Source of the DNA: JADFSZ01 sp022560555 [NCBI: PVC group bacterium]
Lineage (GTDB): Bacteria; GCA-001730085; JADFSZ01
DNA length: 30,891 nucleotides
Direction: 5' to 3'
Assembly: GCA_022560555.1 (NCBI GenBank)
Contig: JADFSZ010000003.1
Location: 1-30,891 of the forward strand
Shown here: in pieces, positions 1 through 8,646 of the stretch
How the letters are laid out: every line of letters starts with the position of its first letter
How positions within the stretch are numbered: position 1 is the stretch's first letter
The notes under the pieces: model-generated
What the model was told of the DNA's origin: nothing
Databases searched by the model: none
The model's input: the letters and a program-made list of their open reading frames with translations, nothing else
Made by a program: the position numbers and the translations under genes

Positions 1-719
1 TGAGTCATATCAACAGCATGCACCATGGTAACATGGGCACTAGTCCGGATAGACTGAACCATATGATCAGCAATAGTACGACGGATTGAATTCATCGGAA
101 CAACTTTTCCAAGACTGGCTAATTCATCCTGACGAATCTGCCCCGTCTCACTTATCACGTCTATGGAAGAAGGCCCAACAGGGCGCCGCGCGAGGAAATT
201 CAGCACATCGTTTCTTGTAATACGTCCGCCCTTTCCCGTTCCCGATATAGATTCAAGCTCGGCCAAACTCACGTTATTATTCATGGCCAATCTTAATACC
301 GCCGGTGAATAATAGTCCCGCGTGATATTAGGAAGATGCGGTTCTGTCAGCGCGCGAAAATTTTTAGCGCTGACCATAACGGCTTCATCATGCGCGCCGG
401 CATGCGGCTGATGAGCGTTTTTTTGCTCAACAGGATGTTTCATGTCGATTTCTTCCACGTGTTCCTTTGTTTCTAACATTCCTATGATTTCTCCGGCACT
501 TGCAACTTCGCCGGCCTGTTTAAGGCAGCTTGCCAATCGACCCGAGTAGGGGCTTTCCACTTCGACACTGGTTTTGTCCGTTTCAATTTCCAAAAGAATT
601 TCATCGGCATTAATTTCTTCACCGACCTTTTTCCTCCAGGCCAATATCACACCCTCGGCCACACTTTGGCCCATTTGCGGCATAACAATGGGGACCTGTA
701 CAGTTTTTTCCGGGCTCAT
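1..719 (-). CDS. Dihydrolipoamide acyltransferase (E2) of a 2-oxoacid dehydrogenase complex, partial
   Basis: This is the N-terminal 239 residues of an E2 subunit; the gene runs off the left edge, so the acyltransferase domain with its HxxxD motif is not visible. E2 carries the acyl group on a lipoyl arm between E1 and E3. Residues about 8-82 form a lipoyl domain with the lipoylation motif ETDKTSVEVESP, the target being Lys49. A low-complexity linker (about 90-130) leads to an E3-binding peripheral domain at about 136-177 (YYSPAVLRLAMNN, GTGKGGRITRNDVLNFL). The start is the ATG at 719, ten bases after the E1beta stop, so it is the third subunit gene of the same operon. Substrate (pyruvate, branched-chain 2-oxoacid or acetoin) cannot be decided from this part. 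Confidence 0.93.
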   Translation of the reverse strand, partial: MSPEKTVQVPIVMPQMGQSVAEGVILAWRKKVGEEINADEILLEIETDKTSVEVESPYSGRLASCLKQAGEVASAGEIIGMLETKEHVEEIDMKHPVEQKNAHQPHAGAHDEAVMVSAKNFRALTEPHLPNITRDYYSPAVLRLAMNNNVSLAELESISGTGKGGRITRNDVLNFLARRPVGPSSIDVISETGQIRQDELASLGKVVPMNSIRRTIADHMVQSIRTSAHVTMVHAVDMT

Positions 720-729
720 AAATCTGTCC

Positions 730-1710
730 TTAGTAGTTAATCAAATCCAATAACGCTTCAGAAATTTTTTCCACACTGGGTCGATAGACCCGTTCCAGCT
801 CCGGAGAAAACGGGACAGGACAATCCGGGGCTGTGATTCTTACGATCGGGGCATCCAGTAAATGGAACGCGTGTTCCGCAACAAGGGCCGCCAGCTCAGC
901 TCCAAACCCTCCCGTTTTCCATGCTTCGTGCACGACCATCACACGATTTGTCGCGGCAACAGCGGAAAGAATCGCATCTATATCATACGGTTTTAACGTC
1001 CGTAAATCAACCACCATCACTTCAAAACCTTCGGCCGAAATTTGCTCCGCGGCATGAAGAGATTCATGCACCATCGCCCCATACGTTAAAATGACGGCAT
1101 CATTACCGGTTCTCCTGATTTGGGCAACCCCGATGGGAACCGCCTCTCCTTTTGGCAGTATAAATTCTTTAATCCGACGGTACAAAAATTTATTCTCCAA
1201 AAATATGACAGGATTCGGATCAAGAACAGCCGAATAAAGGAGACCTCTCGCGTCCGACGGATAGGCCGGATAGACAACTTTAATGCCGGGAATATGACAA
1301 AAGAAATTTTCCAATTCCTCCGAATGAAACGGCCCGCCGCCAAAACCTCCACCGCATGGCGCGCGCACAGTCATTGGAACGGGAATTTTTGTTCGGTAAT
1401 AAGTGGTTCCCGCGTTATTGAGAATTTGATGAAACGCTGTCGTGATAAAATCGACAAACTGGACTTCGACAATAGGCCTTAATCCTTGCATGGCCATACC
1501 AATGGCAGACCCGAGGATGGCTGACTCCGAAATCGGGGTATCAAAAACACGATCCGTACCGTACTTTTCCTGAAGACCGAGCGTCGCCTTAAACGCGCCT
1601 CCAAACGCCCCCACATCTTGTCCATAAACAACAACATCCTTATGATCTTTGAGTAAATGATCAAGACCGGATCGAATGGCATCAATATAAGTCATTTCAG
1701 TCTTCGGCAT
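730..1710 (-). CDS. 2-oxoacid dehydrogenase E1 component, beta subunit
   Basis: Beta subunit of the thiamine-diphosphate-dependent E1 of a pyruvate or branched-chain 2-oxoacid dehydrogenase. Visible family marks are EDVG-like QDVGAFGGAF near residues 31-40, the ThDP-contacting FDTPISE at 56-62, the conserved TTYYRTKIPVPMTVRAPCGG block and the C-terminal transketolase_C domain with LRTLKPYD and VHEAWKTGGFGAE. Length (326 residues) is normal. I chose the ATG at 1710 because GAAGGAG (1714-1720) lies just before it, although the three-base spacing is short; an in-frame ATG at 1695 is the alternative, and one at 1731 has no ribosome binding site. The gene overlaps the E1alpha stop by 14 bases, which implies translational coupling and a heterotetrameric E1. 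Confidence 0.95.
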   Translation of the reverse strand: MPKTEMTYIDAIRSGLDHLLKDHKDVVVYGQDVGAFGGAFKATLGLQEKYGTDRVFDTPISESAILGSAIGMAMQGLRPIVEVQFVDFITTAFHQILNNAGTTYYRTKIPVPMTVRAPCGGGFGGGPFHSEELENFFCHIPGIKVVYPAYPSDARGLLYSAVLDPNPVIFLENKFLYRRIKEFILPKGEAVPIGVAQIRRTGNDAVILTYGAMVHESLHAAEQISAEGFEVMVVDLRTLKPYDIDAILSAVAATNRVMVVHEAWKTGGFGAELAALVAEHAFHLLDAPIVRITAPDCPVPFSPELERVYRPSVEKISEALLDLINY

Positions 1711-2692
1711 AAACTCCTTCAAGCAGATCATCCGGAGATGGCATCGGCTCTGATAAGGCTTTTTTATAAGATTGATTGATTTCGTCCAAGCACTCTTTTT
1801 CGAGTTTTTTCAAATCTTGTTCACAGGCAAAATCATTATTGAGAAGATGTTTTTTTAAAAGATGAATAGGATCTTTTTCCTTATACTTCAGCAATAATTC
1901 TTTCGGCACATAAGAAGCATCATCATGTTCACCGTGTCCCCGCATCCGCATGGTGTCGCACACAAGTAACACAGGCCGGTTATTTTTACGTATTTTCTCT
2001 AAAATTATTTTGATTTGATCATATAATTTTATCACGTCATTCCCATCTACTTCAAGGCCTTCCATCCCATAACCACAGGCTTTCTCAACAAGTGATTGAC
2101 ATCGATATTGGAATTCCTTTGGAGTCGAATAAGCATAGTGATTGTTTTCAATCATAAAAAGGATTGGCACATCAAAGACAGACGCAAAGTTAAGGGCTTC
2201 ATGAAAATCTCCTGTACTGGATGCTCCGTCTCCTATGTAGGCGAACCCCATGGTAGATTTCCCAAGACGCCTTCTTGCCATTACTCCACCCACTAAAACA
2301 GACAGCATCGCTCCCATATGCGAGACCATGGCAAAAACACCCTTATCCATTTCGCCATAGTGGACATTTCCATCGCGACCTCTCGTCGGCCCTGTCACAC
2401 GGCCAAGATATTGTCGAAAAACATCAAGCACCTTCGTACCGCGACCGAGATGAACCGTCACGTTACGAATCGCCGGAGCATAAAGATCATCCGGCGTACC
2501 GATATGAGCGCTCACAGCTCCGATCGCTTCTTGACCAATCCCTGTATACACCCCTCCAAATATTTTCCCTTGATGATACAGGCGAACCAAGCGCTCTTCA
2601 GTTAGACGCCCCAAGAACATTGTCTTGAGAATCCGAAGCCAAATGTTTACAGACGTGTTTGTTTTTATTTTTTTTGTAGCCTGGGAATTCAT
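1697..2692 (-). CDS. 2-oxoacid dehydrogenase E1 component, alpha subunit
   Basis: Alpha subunit of E1, which binds thiamine diphosphate and decarboxylates the 2-oxoacid. The ThDP motif is complete: GDG at residues 154-156 and, after the usual spacing, NN at 183-184 (IENNHYAYSTP). The region GRDGNVHYGEMDKGVFAMVS and the C-terminal MRMRGHGEHDDASYVP also fit the family; the latter resembles acetoin and branched-chain types as much as pyruvate types, so substrate is open. The reading frame extends upstream into argB, but the ATG at 2692 (MNSQATKK) gives the normal N-terminus, is 16 bases after the argB stop, and yields 331 residues. No strong ribosome binding site precedes it. It appears co-transcribed with argCJB, an unusual pairing. 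Confidence 0.93.
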   Translation of the reverse strand: MNSQATKKIKTNTSVNIWLRILKTMFLGRLTEERLVRLYHQGKIFGGVYTGIGQEAIGAVSAHIGTPDDLYAPAIRNVTVHLGRGTKVLDVFRQYLGRVTGPTRGRDGNVHYGEMDKGVFAMVSHMGAMLSVLVGGVMARRRLGKSTMGFAYIGDGASSTGDFHEALNFASVFDVPILFMIENNHYAYSTPKEFQYRCQSLVEKACGYGMEGLEVDGNDVIKLYDQIKIILEKIRKNNRPVLLVCDTMRMRGHGEHDDASYVPKELLLKYKEKDPIHLLKKHLLNNDFACEQDLKKLEKECLDEINQSYKKALSEPMPSPDDLLEGVYAED

Positions 2693-2708
2693 ATTGAACC
2701 AAGAAATA

Positions 2709-3608
2709 TCAGTTAACAATTTCCGTACCGACACCACAATCCGTAAATATTTCAAGAAGGATGCCATGAAGAAGCCGGCCGTCAATAATATGAGCTTTGT
2801 TGACTCCACCCATCAAGGCTTTTCTACAAGCATTGACTTTCGGAATCATCCCTTCAATAATAATTTTATTCTCGATCATCTCATCAATTTGGCTCATTTC
2901 AATAGTGGAAATCAGATTCTCCTCATGTTTTTCCGTGTGATGAAAATCTTTAATAATTCCGCGCACGTTTGTCAGGAGAACCAACTTTTCTGCTTTTAGG
3001 GCCGAAGAAATGGCCCCTGCCATGGAATCCCCGTTGACATTATAGATATCCCCTTTTTCGTCGATACCTAAAGGAGAAATAATCGGGATGGTTCCTTCCC
3101 GGCACAGATCCAAAATCGGACGAGCGTCCACATGATCAATTTCACCGACAAAACCGATATCTTTTTTTTCCTCTTTACCTATTGATGATTTTACGATTGG
3201 ATAAAATTTTCGAACAATCAGAAATTTCTCCGTATGAATATTCATTTCCCGGGCTTTGGCCCCTTGGGCGGAAATCCGCCGGACGATGTCCGCGCCGATG
3301 GTATTTATGAGAACATCTTCAACAATTTTAATCGTTTGTTCATCCGTTACACGAAGCCCGGAGATGAATTGAGGTTTGAGCCCCCGGCTTTTCATTTCCT
3401 CCGTGATCGCCTTCCCTCCGCCGTGAATGAGAATTGGATGCAGCCCTACTAAGCGTAAAAACACGATATCCGTTAAGACAGAATTCATCATGTCCTCTTC
3501 GCCCATGGTGCTGCCGCCGTATTTCACAACAATGAGTTTACCCTGAAACCGCTTGATATAAGGCAAAGCTTCAATCAGAACAGCTGCTTTTTCAATGACT
3601 TTTTCCAC
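2709..3608 (-). CDS. argB: N-acetylglutamate kinase
   Basis: Phosphorylates N-acetyl-L-glutamate, the second step of arginine synthesis. Amino-acid-kinase motifs are clear: VVKYGGSTMG at residues 27-36 (Lys29, glycine loop), IHGGGKAI at 61-68, the substrate Arg in GLRVTDEQT (Arg86), and late NVNGDSMAGAISSALKAEKL and VLLTNVRGI. An N-terminal helix (residues 2-20) before the kinase fold is the feature that, in known families, goes with arginine-inhibited hexameric enzymes, so feedback inhibition is a fair inference. The start is a GTG at 3608, preceded by AGGAG about ten bases upstream inside the end of argJ; six bases separate the two genes. Length of 299 residues is typical. Confidence 0.96.
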   Translation of the reverse strand: MEKVIEKAAVLIEALPYIKRFQGKLIVVKYGGSTMGEEDMMNSVLTDIVFLRLVGLHPILIHGGGKAITEEMKSRGLKPQFISGLRVTDEQTIKIVEDVLINTIGADIVRRISAQGAKAREMNIHTEKFLIVRKFYPIVKSSIGKEEKKDIGFVGEIDHVDARPILDLCREGTIPIISPLGIDEKGDIYNVNGDSMAGAISSALKAEKLVLLTNVRGIIKDFHHTEKHEENLISTIEMSQIDEMIENKIIIEGMIPKVNACRKALMGGVNKAHIIDGRLLHGILLEIFTDCGVGTEIVN

Positions 3609-3614
3609 GAAATG

Positions 3615-4823
3615 TTAACTCCTATAGTTTGCGTTGATTCGGATATATTCATGAGTTAGATCCGAAGTCCACATTTTGGATTCGGCTTGGCCCTGATTGA
3701 TGACCACACGAATTTGAAATTCTTTCTTGGACATAACCTTTTTGGCCCTGCTTTGGCTCCCCGGCATCTCGACACCTTTTTTGACAACACAGACCTTGTC
3801 AAAATATATAGCCAGTCTGTTTTTATGAAACGGGGTTTTGACAGATCCCATAGCCGCGATAATCCTCCCCCAGTTTGGATCTTCGCCATAGAGGGATGTT
3901 TTGACTAATGCTGACGTAGAAATGGCTTCCGCGTATTTTTTTGCCGTTGATTCGGACTTTGCTTTTTGGAGCAAAACTTCAACGCATTTTGTGGCCCCTT
4001 CGCCGTCCCGGACAATATCCTGCGCGAACTCTTCCATAAGCATGGTCAAAGCACGCTCAAATTTTCGAAAATGCTTGTCTTCGCGCCGAAGGTTCGGATG
4101 TGTCACACAGCCGTTGGCGAGAAGCAGAACCGTATCGTTCGTACTTTCATCTCCATCGACAGTGATAGCATTAAATGATTTTTGATTCGCCCGCTTCAAT
4201 GCTTTATTCAGTAATGGGGTGCTAATGTGGACATCCGTTGTTAAGACCGCAATCATTGTGGCCATATTCGGATGAATCATCCCGGCCCCTTTAGCCATCC
4301 CGCCGATCGTTACGGTTTTGGTCCCGAGAGAAAACCTTACCGCACGCTCTTTATGAACTTTGTCAGTGGTCATGATGGCTTGAGACGCACGTGTGCCGTG
4401 CTTGCGGGATAAGCGAAGTAATTTTAATCCCTGATAAATTTTTTTCATCGGAAGTCGGACTCCGATCACACCGGTGGAACAGACAGCCACGGTTGATGTC
4501 GGAATACCCAACAGCTCTCCCGCAGCACAAGCTGTATCTTTTGGACTTTGCACACCGTGGGATCCGGTGCAGGCATTGGCATTGCCGCTATTGATGATCA
4601 CGGCTCCGAGAGTGCCGTTTTTGATGGCCTTTTTTGTATAATCTACACACGCCGCCCGGCAGAAATTCTTCGTAAAAACTCCGGCCGCATTTGCTTTAGT
4701 GGGTGTATAGACCAAGGCCAGATCCCGTTTGCCTTTTTTCTTAATGCCGCAGGATACCCCATCAGCCAGAAAACCTTTCGGACTTGTAACACCTCCCCGC
4801 ATTAAATGGATTTCTTGATTCAT
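3615..4823 (-). CDS. argJ: Glutamate N-acetyltransferase / amino-acid N-acetyltransferase (ornithine acetyltransferase)
   Basis: Transfers the acetyl group from N-acetylornithine to glutamate, making the arginine pathway cyclic; bifunctional forms also use acetyl-CoA. The protein has the self-processing site of the family, HPNMATMIAVL, with the nucleophilic Thr189 that becomes the N-terminus of the beta chain. Other marks are INSGNANACTG (77-87), STGVIG (116-121), GGMAKGAGMI and DGDESTNDT. The family's usual TTDxxPK is here TTDKVHK, a mild variation. Length is 402 residues. The ATG at 4823 overlaps the argC stop as ATGA, so the two are translationally coupled. Whether it is mono- or bifunctional cannot be told from sequence alone; no separate argA is visible in the window. 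Confidence 0.96.
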   Translation of the reverse strand: MNQEIHLMRGGVTSPKGFLADGVSCGIKKKGKRDLALVYTPTKANAAGVFTKNFCRAACVDYTKKAIKNGTLGAVIINSGNANACTGSHGVQSPKDTACAAGELLGIPTSTVAVCSTGVIGVRLPMKKIYQGLKLLRLSRKHGTRASQAIMTTDKVHKERAVRFSLGTKTVTIGGMAKGAGMIHPNMATMIAVLTTDVHISTPLLNKALKRANQKSFNAITVDGDESTNDTVLLLANGCVTHPNLRREDKHFRKFERALTMLMEEFAQDIVRDGEGATKCVEVLLQKAKSESTAKKYAEAISTSALVKTSLYGEDPNWGRIIAAMGSVKTPFHKNRLAIYFDKVCVVKKGVEMPGSQSRAKKVMSKKEFQIRVVINQGQAESKMWTSDLTHEYIRINANYRS

Positions 4824-5848
4824 GGCACCAAGGCTTCTTTTTGATCTATATTATAAAGGAGGTTCATGTTTTGGACGGCCTGACCGGCAGCCCCTTTGAC
4901 AAGATTGTCAATAGCCGAAACAATAACGATCACATTGTCTTCAATGGTAAAACCAATATCGCAAAAATTGGTATGAGCCACATGCCGGACTTCCGGCCAT
5001 GTGTTCCGGGCACACAGACGAACAAACGGAGCCTCCCGGTAGTGTTTCCGGTAGGATGCCAAAAGGGCGTCATAAGAAGTTTTTTTATCGGTAAAAGCAT
5101 AGATGGTGCTCAAGAGACCCCGGTGAATGGGAATTAAATGCGGCACGAATTTGAGTTGGATTGAGGCTTGTGTGAAGGCTTGTGCTGTGTGAACGATTTC
5201 CGGCGCGTGTGGATGTTCGAGCACTTTATAGGCTTTTATGGATTCATTCACTTCCGAAAAGTGAAGGGCTTGCGTAGGATTGCGTCCGGCACCGCTCACC
5301 CCGCTTTTGGAATCGGCCAAGATGGGTTGTTGAAGATCAATGATCCCGTCGGCAAGCAAAGGCAAGATGGCTAAAAGAATGCTTGTCGGATAACAACCCG
5401 GATTCGCGATAAGTTCGGCTTTGGCTATTTTGTCCGCATTCCATTCCGCGAGACCATACACGGCTTTGCCCAGATTGTCCGCATCCAAATGTGCCATACC
5501 GGTCAATGATTGAAAGCGTTTAAGATCAGGCAGACGATAATCCGATGAAAGATCAATAACCTTGATGCCCTTTTTCAAAAACTGTCCTGCATAGCTCATT
5601 GAGATTTTGTGCGGCAGAGCCAAGAACACTAAATCACAGGCCTGGGCCATTTTATCCACATTGATTTCGTTTTGCACAACAAGATCGGTAAGCCCCTTAA
5701 ATTGCCCAAAAAGGTCACTTACTGGTGTCGGAGATGTGATTTTTTTTGCCGTGAGCCATGTCACCTCACATTTCGGATGGCCTAATAAGATGCTTAATAT
5801 TTCACATCCCGTGTAGCCGCTTACTCCTATTATACCTGCACGTATCAT
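4820..5848 (-). CDS. argC: N-acetyl-gamma-glutamyl-phosphate reductase
   Basis: NADPH-dependent reduction of N-acetylglutamyl phosphate, third step of arginine synthesis. The N-terminus holds the dinucleotide loop GIIGVSGYTG (residues 5-14), the middle VFLALPH, and the catalytic cysteine sits in ANPGCYPTS (Cys152). The downstream VSGAGR and HPHAPEI-type stretches also match. The frame is open further upstream, but the ATG at 5848 starts directly with MIRAGIIG as family members do and has AGGT about six bases upstream; this gives 342 residues. It is the first gene of the argCJB-2-oxoacid dehydrogenase operon, 42 bases after the -10 element of the promoter at 5890-5918. Confidence 0.96.
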   Translation of the reverse strand: MIRAGIIGVSGYTGCEILSILLGHPKCEVTWLTAKKITSPTPVSDLFGQFKGLTDLVVQNEINVDKMAQACDLVFLALPHKISMSYAGQFLKKGIKVIDLSSDYRLPDLKRFQSLTGMAHLDADNLGKAVYGLAEWNADKIAKAELIANPGCYPTSILLAILPLLADGIIDLQQPILADSKSGVSGAGRNPTQALHFSEVNESIKAYKVLEHPHAPEIVHTAQAFTQASIQLKFVPHLIPIHRGLLSTIYAFTDKKTSYDALLASYRKHYREAPFVRLCARNTWPEVRHVAHTNFCDIGFTIEDNVIVIVSAIDNLVKGAAGQAVQNMNLLYNIDQKEALVP

Positions 5849-5889
5849 ATATATACCTAATTCTAATGGGGTTATAAGATCGAAGGACA

Positions 5890-5918
5890 AGTATAAAATA
5901 GGTCGTAAGAAAAGTCAA
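5890..5918 (-). promoter_or_regulatory. Sigma-70 type promoter of the argC operon
   Basis: On the minus strand TTGACT (5918-5913) and TATACT (5895-5890) are separated by exactly 17 bases. It lies in the gap between pepF and argC, about 42 bases before the argC start. No clear ARG-box palindrome was recognised over it. Confidence 0.75.
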
Positions 5919-5937
5919 TTTAAATACTTGGAGCTAT

Positions 5938-7737
5938 TTAGGAGGTACTGAGAGGCTGATAGAGCTCTTGGAGCTTATGAATAAGCCCCTGAAAATGCGT
6001 CATGGCGCATTCTATAGGAGCCGGGCTCAACAGATCCACCCCAACAGCAAGGAGAATATCCAAAGAATGCTGAGAGGCCCCCAGGCCAAGCATCCTGATA
6101 TAAGCTTCACAGGACGATGTATCATCTTTGATGAGCCGCCCGGAAATGTCGATGGCGGCCGAAATACCTGTCGCGTATTTGTAAACGTAAAAATTGTAGT
6201 AAAAATGAGGAATCCGCGCCCATTCCATCCGGATTTCTTGATCCAAAACAACCCGGGGACCAAAATAATCTTTATTAAGCTGTTCGTAAGAATTTTTGAG
6301 AAATTCAACGTCCAGAGGGCGCCCTTTTTCAACCGCTTCATGAATGAATTGTTCAAATTCAGCAAACATAGTTTGGCGGACAAGCGTTGCGCGCAAATCA
6401 TCCATTTGCTGACTCAACAAATAAATTTTCTCTTCATGTTGATCGGCATGTTTCATAAACCAGTGAGCTAAAAGTTGTTCATTAACGGTGGAGGCGATTT
6501 CGGCTATAAAAATCGAATACTGCGCATACTGGGGAGGTTGATGACGCGTCGAATATAATTTATGCATGGAGTGCCCCAGCTCATGTGCCAGCGTAAAAAC
6601 AGACCGGATTGTTCCGTCCCAATTCATAAGAATGTAGGGATCGCTATCATAACATCCGGACGAATACGCCCCGCTTCTTTTGTTGAGACTTTCATATTTA
6701 TCGACCCATCTCCTCCGGATACCCGCACGCATTTCTTTGACGTACTCATCCCCAAGAGGCCTAAGAGCATCAGCGATACATTCCACGGCCTCATCAAATT
6801 CAAACGTCTTCTGATAGTTGTTTGTCAACGGCACATGGGTGTCGTACACATGAATGTCATCCAGATTGAGAAACTTTTTTTTAAGATCAAAATACTGATG
6901 ATTGATTTCGATGTGATTGCGAACCGAGCGAATAAGATTTGAGTAAACTTCTTGGGGAATATTATCAGAAAATAAAGAACTTTTGAGCGAACTTGAAAAA
7001 TTCCTCGCTTTGGCTAAAGCGCTATGATTCAAAACACATCCTTGTAAAAGAGATGCATATGTCAGTTTTAATTTTTCGAATTGTCCTAAATATGATTGAT
7101 AAGCGCGTTTTCGCACCTCTCTGTTCAGGCTTGTCAGATGAACGTGATAGAGGCCGTGAGAAACTTCTTTTTTTGTCCCATCCGGCATTTCAAGGTCGGG
7201 AAATTTCATATCCCCATCGTGCAAGACGTCAAATGTTTGAGATGCGACTCTGAACGCCGGGCCCAGCAGAGCCAAAAGCTCTTCTTCGGACGAGCCCAAA
7301 ATATGCGGTTTGTATCGGACAATTTCTTCGAGACAAAAACGGTACTCAGCAAGCGTCCGGCTTTCAAGATAACTTTTCAGTCTTTCTGAGTCTAGAGCTT
7401 TTAATTCCGGCGTAATAAATGACGAAAGACGTCCATATTCTTCATAGAGAAAAAGGCCTCGGTCAACCATACCCTTACAAACAGCATCTTCGGTATTTTC
7501 ATCATGCCTCAAATGAGCATATACGTAAATCGTGTTAAGTTTTCTTTCGATCCGGTATTTCTCATCAAACAGCTTTTGAACAATCGAAGAGCCCTCTTTC
7601 AGACGGCCGCGAAATTTTTGGATCGATTGAATTTCCTTTTTCGCGTCCGTTAAATCACGCTCCCATTCCGGGATTCCCGGATACATCCGGTCAATCTGCC
7701 ATCGATCACACGCGGGAATCTCACTTCTTTTTTTCAT
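5938..7737 (-). CDS. pepF: Oligoendopeptidase F (M3 zinc peptidase)
   Basis: Cytoplasmic zinc metallopeptidase of the M3B family that cuts short peptides. The active site is FTLAHELGHSMH, with zinc ligands His385 and His389, general base Glu386, and the third ligand Glu413 in AEIASTVNEQ. The family's N-terminal lobe is complete (YVYAHLRHDENT near 71-82), as is the C-terminal RMLGLGASQ and SPAPIECAM stretch. There is no signal peptide. The 599-residue length is typical. The ATG at 7737 is preceded by GAAAGG, and a TATAAT-like -10 lies on the minus strand at 7770-7775, though its -35 is poor. It appears to be a single-gene unit, since argC behind it has its own promoter. Confidence 0.96.
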   Translation of the reverse strand: MKKRSEIPACDRWQIDRMYPGIPEWERDLTDAKKEIQSIQKFRGRLKEGSSIVQKLFDEKYRIERKLNTIYVYAHLRHDENTEDAVCKGMVDRGLFLYEEYGRLSSFITPELKALDSERLKSYLESRTLAEYRFCLEEIVRYKPHILGSSEEELLALLGPAFRVASQTFDVLHDGDMKFPDLEMPDGTKKEVSHGLYHVHLTSLNREVRKRAYQSYLGQFEKLKLTYASLLQGCVLNHSALAKARNFSSSLKSSLFSDNIPQEVYSNLIRSVRNHIEINHQYFDLKKKFLNLDDIHVYDTHVPLTNNYQKTFEFDEAVECIADALRPLGDEYVKEMRAGIRRRWVDKYESLNKRSGAYSSGCYDSDPYILMNWDGTIRSVFTLAHELGHSMHKLYSTRHQPPQYAQYSIFIAEIASTVNEQLLAHWFMKHADQHEEKIYLLSQQMDDLRATLVRQTMFAEFEQFIHEAVEKGRPLDVEFLKNSYEQLNKDYFGPRVVLDQEIRMEWARIPHFYYNFYVYKYATGISAAIDISGRLIKDDTSSCEAYIRMLGLGASQHSLDILLAVGVDLLSPAPIECAMTHFQGLIHKLQELYQPLSTS

Positions 7738-7823
7738 TCCAATGCCTTTCTTCTCAAAAATTAAGGACCATTATATTAACAGATGTCTTCGGCCCCTACA
7801 ACAATTGACTTTGAGCACCGGGT

Positions 7824-8543
7824 ATGCTAAAAGTGATCAATTCGTCCCATGCATTAAACATCGTTATGAATAAAAACGACACACAGATTATGACGGTCCC
7901 TAGGAAACTCTTGTTTCGGCAGGGATCATTCGAAGGCTTTTGCCCGGCTCAGGATTTTAACTATCTTGATTTGATTTTAAATCACTACACGTGGAGCCGC
8001 CGCGGAGATGCCGAGAATGATCCTGAACAAAAACAGCCGATCGGATACGCGATCATCGTACAAGAAGAAACAAATAAAATTTTCGTCTACCAACGAGCCC
8101 CTGATCAAGCTTATGATGAAAAAAGGCTCCGCGGAAAATGGTCATGGGGCATTGGCGGACATATTGATTTAACGAAAGAAATCCCGAAAAATCCCGTGCT
8201 CGAAAATCTCATGCGCGAAATTAACGAAGAAATTCATTTACAAGGCCCGATCAAACCGTATCTTTTGGGATATATCAATGAGGATCAAACAGATGTTGGC
8301 CGTGTGCATTTTGGCGTTTTATATATCATGAGGACTTCCTCAACCACCATTTCACCAAAAGACCCTGAGATACACGATGGAAAATTCATGACTCTCGCTG
8401 AGGCTGAGGAGACCTTGGCTAACCCGTCGGTGTGTGTCGAGTCCTGGTCGCAAATAGCCCTAGCGCCCTGCCGGGATTTTCTCACGTCCCAAGGCCCATT
8501 GTCAAAAAAACCTCCCGGAAGGTCTGCCTGCAAATCTCTTTGA
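7824..8543 (+). CDS. NUDIX-family hydrolase, COG4112-type predicted phosphoesterase
   Basis: A 239-residue protein of the group of predicted NUDIX phosphoesterases recognised by VYQRAPDQAYDEKRLRGKWSWG, followed by GGHID (residues 111-115) and the core NUDIX helix REINEEI (131-137). The spacing between GGH and REINEEI is longer than in the classic box (G-x5-E-x7-REUxEE) because of a short insertion containing NPVLENLM, which is normal for this group. The later VGRVHFGVLYIM and VESWSQIAL also fit. Such enzymes hydrolyse nucleoside-diphosphate-linked substrates; the actual substrate is unknown. The start is uncertain: the ATG at 7824 has no good ribosome binding site, and in-frame ATGs at 7866 and 7890 are possible. 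Transcribed divergently from pepF. Confidence 0.85.
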   Translation: MLKVINSSHALNIVMNKNDTQIMTVPRKLLFRQGSFEGFCPAQDFNYLDLILNHYTWSRRGDAENDPEQKQPIGYAIIVQEETNKIFVYQRAPDQAYDEKRLRGKWSWGIGGHIDLTKEIPKNPVLENLMREINEEIHLQGPIKPYLLGYINEDQTDVGRVHFGVLYIMRTSSTTISPKDPEIHDGKFMTLAEAEETLANPSVCVESWSQIALAPCRDFLTSQGPLSKKPPGRSACKSL

Positions 8544-8567
8544 CATAAAGTCGCTATGTATGATAAA
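8540..8567 (+). promoter_or_regulatory. Possible promoter of the HD-GYP/PilZ operon
   Basis: TTGACA (8540-8545) and GATAAA (8562-8567) are separated by 16 bases, overlapping the stop of the NUDIX gene and 80 bases before the HD-GYP gene. The -35 is perfect, the -10 is four of six. Confidence 0.4.
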
Positions 8568-8646
8568 GTTATGTCGATTGACAGACTGAACAGTTTTAAT
8601 CTGTTTTGCCATTTCATCCATGAAACTTTGATAGGAGTTTTGTTGT

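Noticed and set aside
5968-6471. A 167-codon plus-strand frame opposite pepF
   Set aside because: It is the shadow of the conserved peptidase C-terminus; no coding signature of its own.
7805-7828. TTGACT and TATGCT upstream of the NUDIX gene as its promoter
   Set aside because: The spacer is only 12 bases and the -10 covers the start codon.
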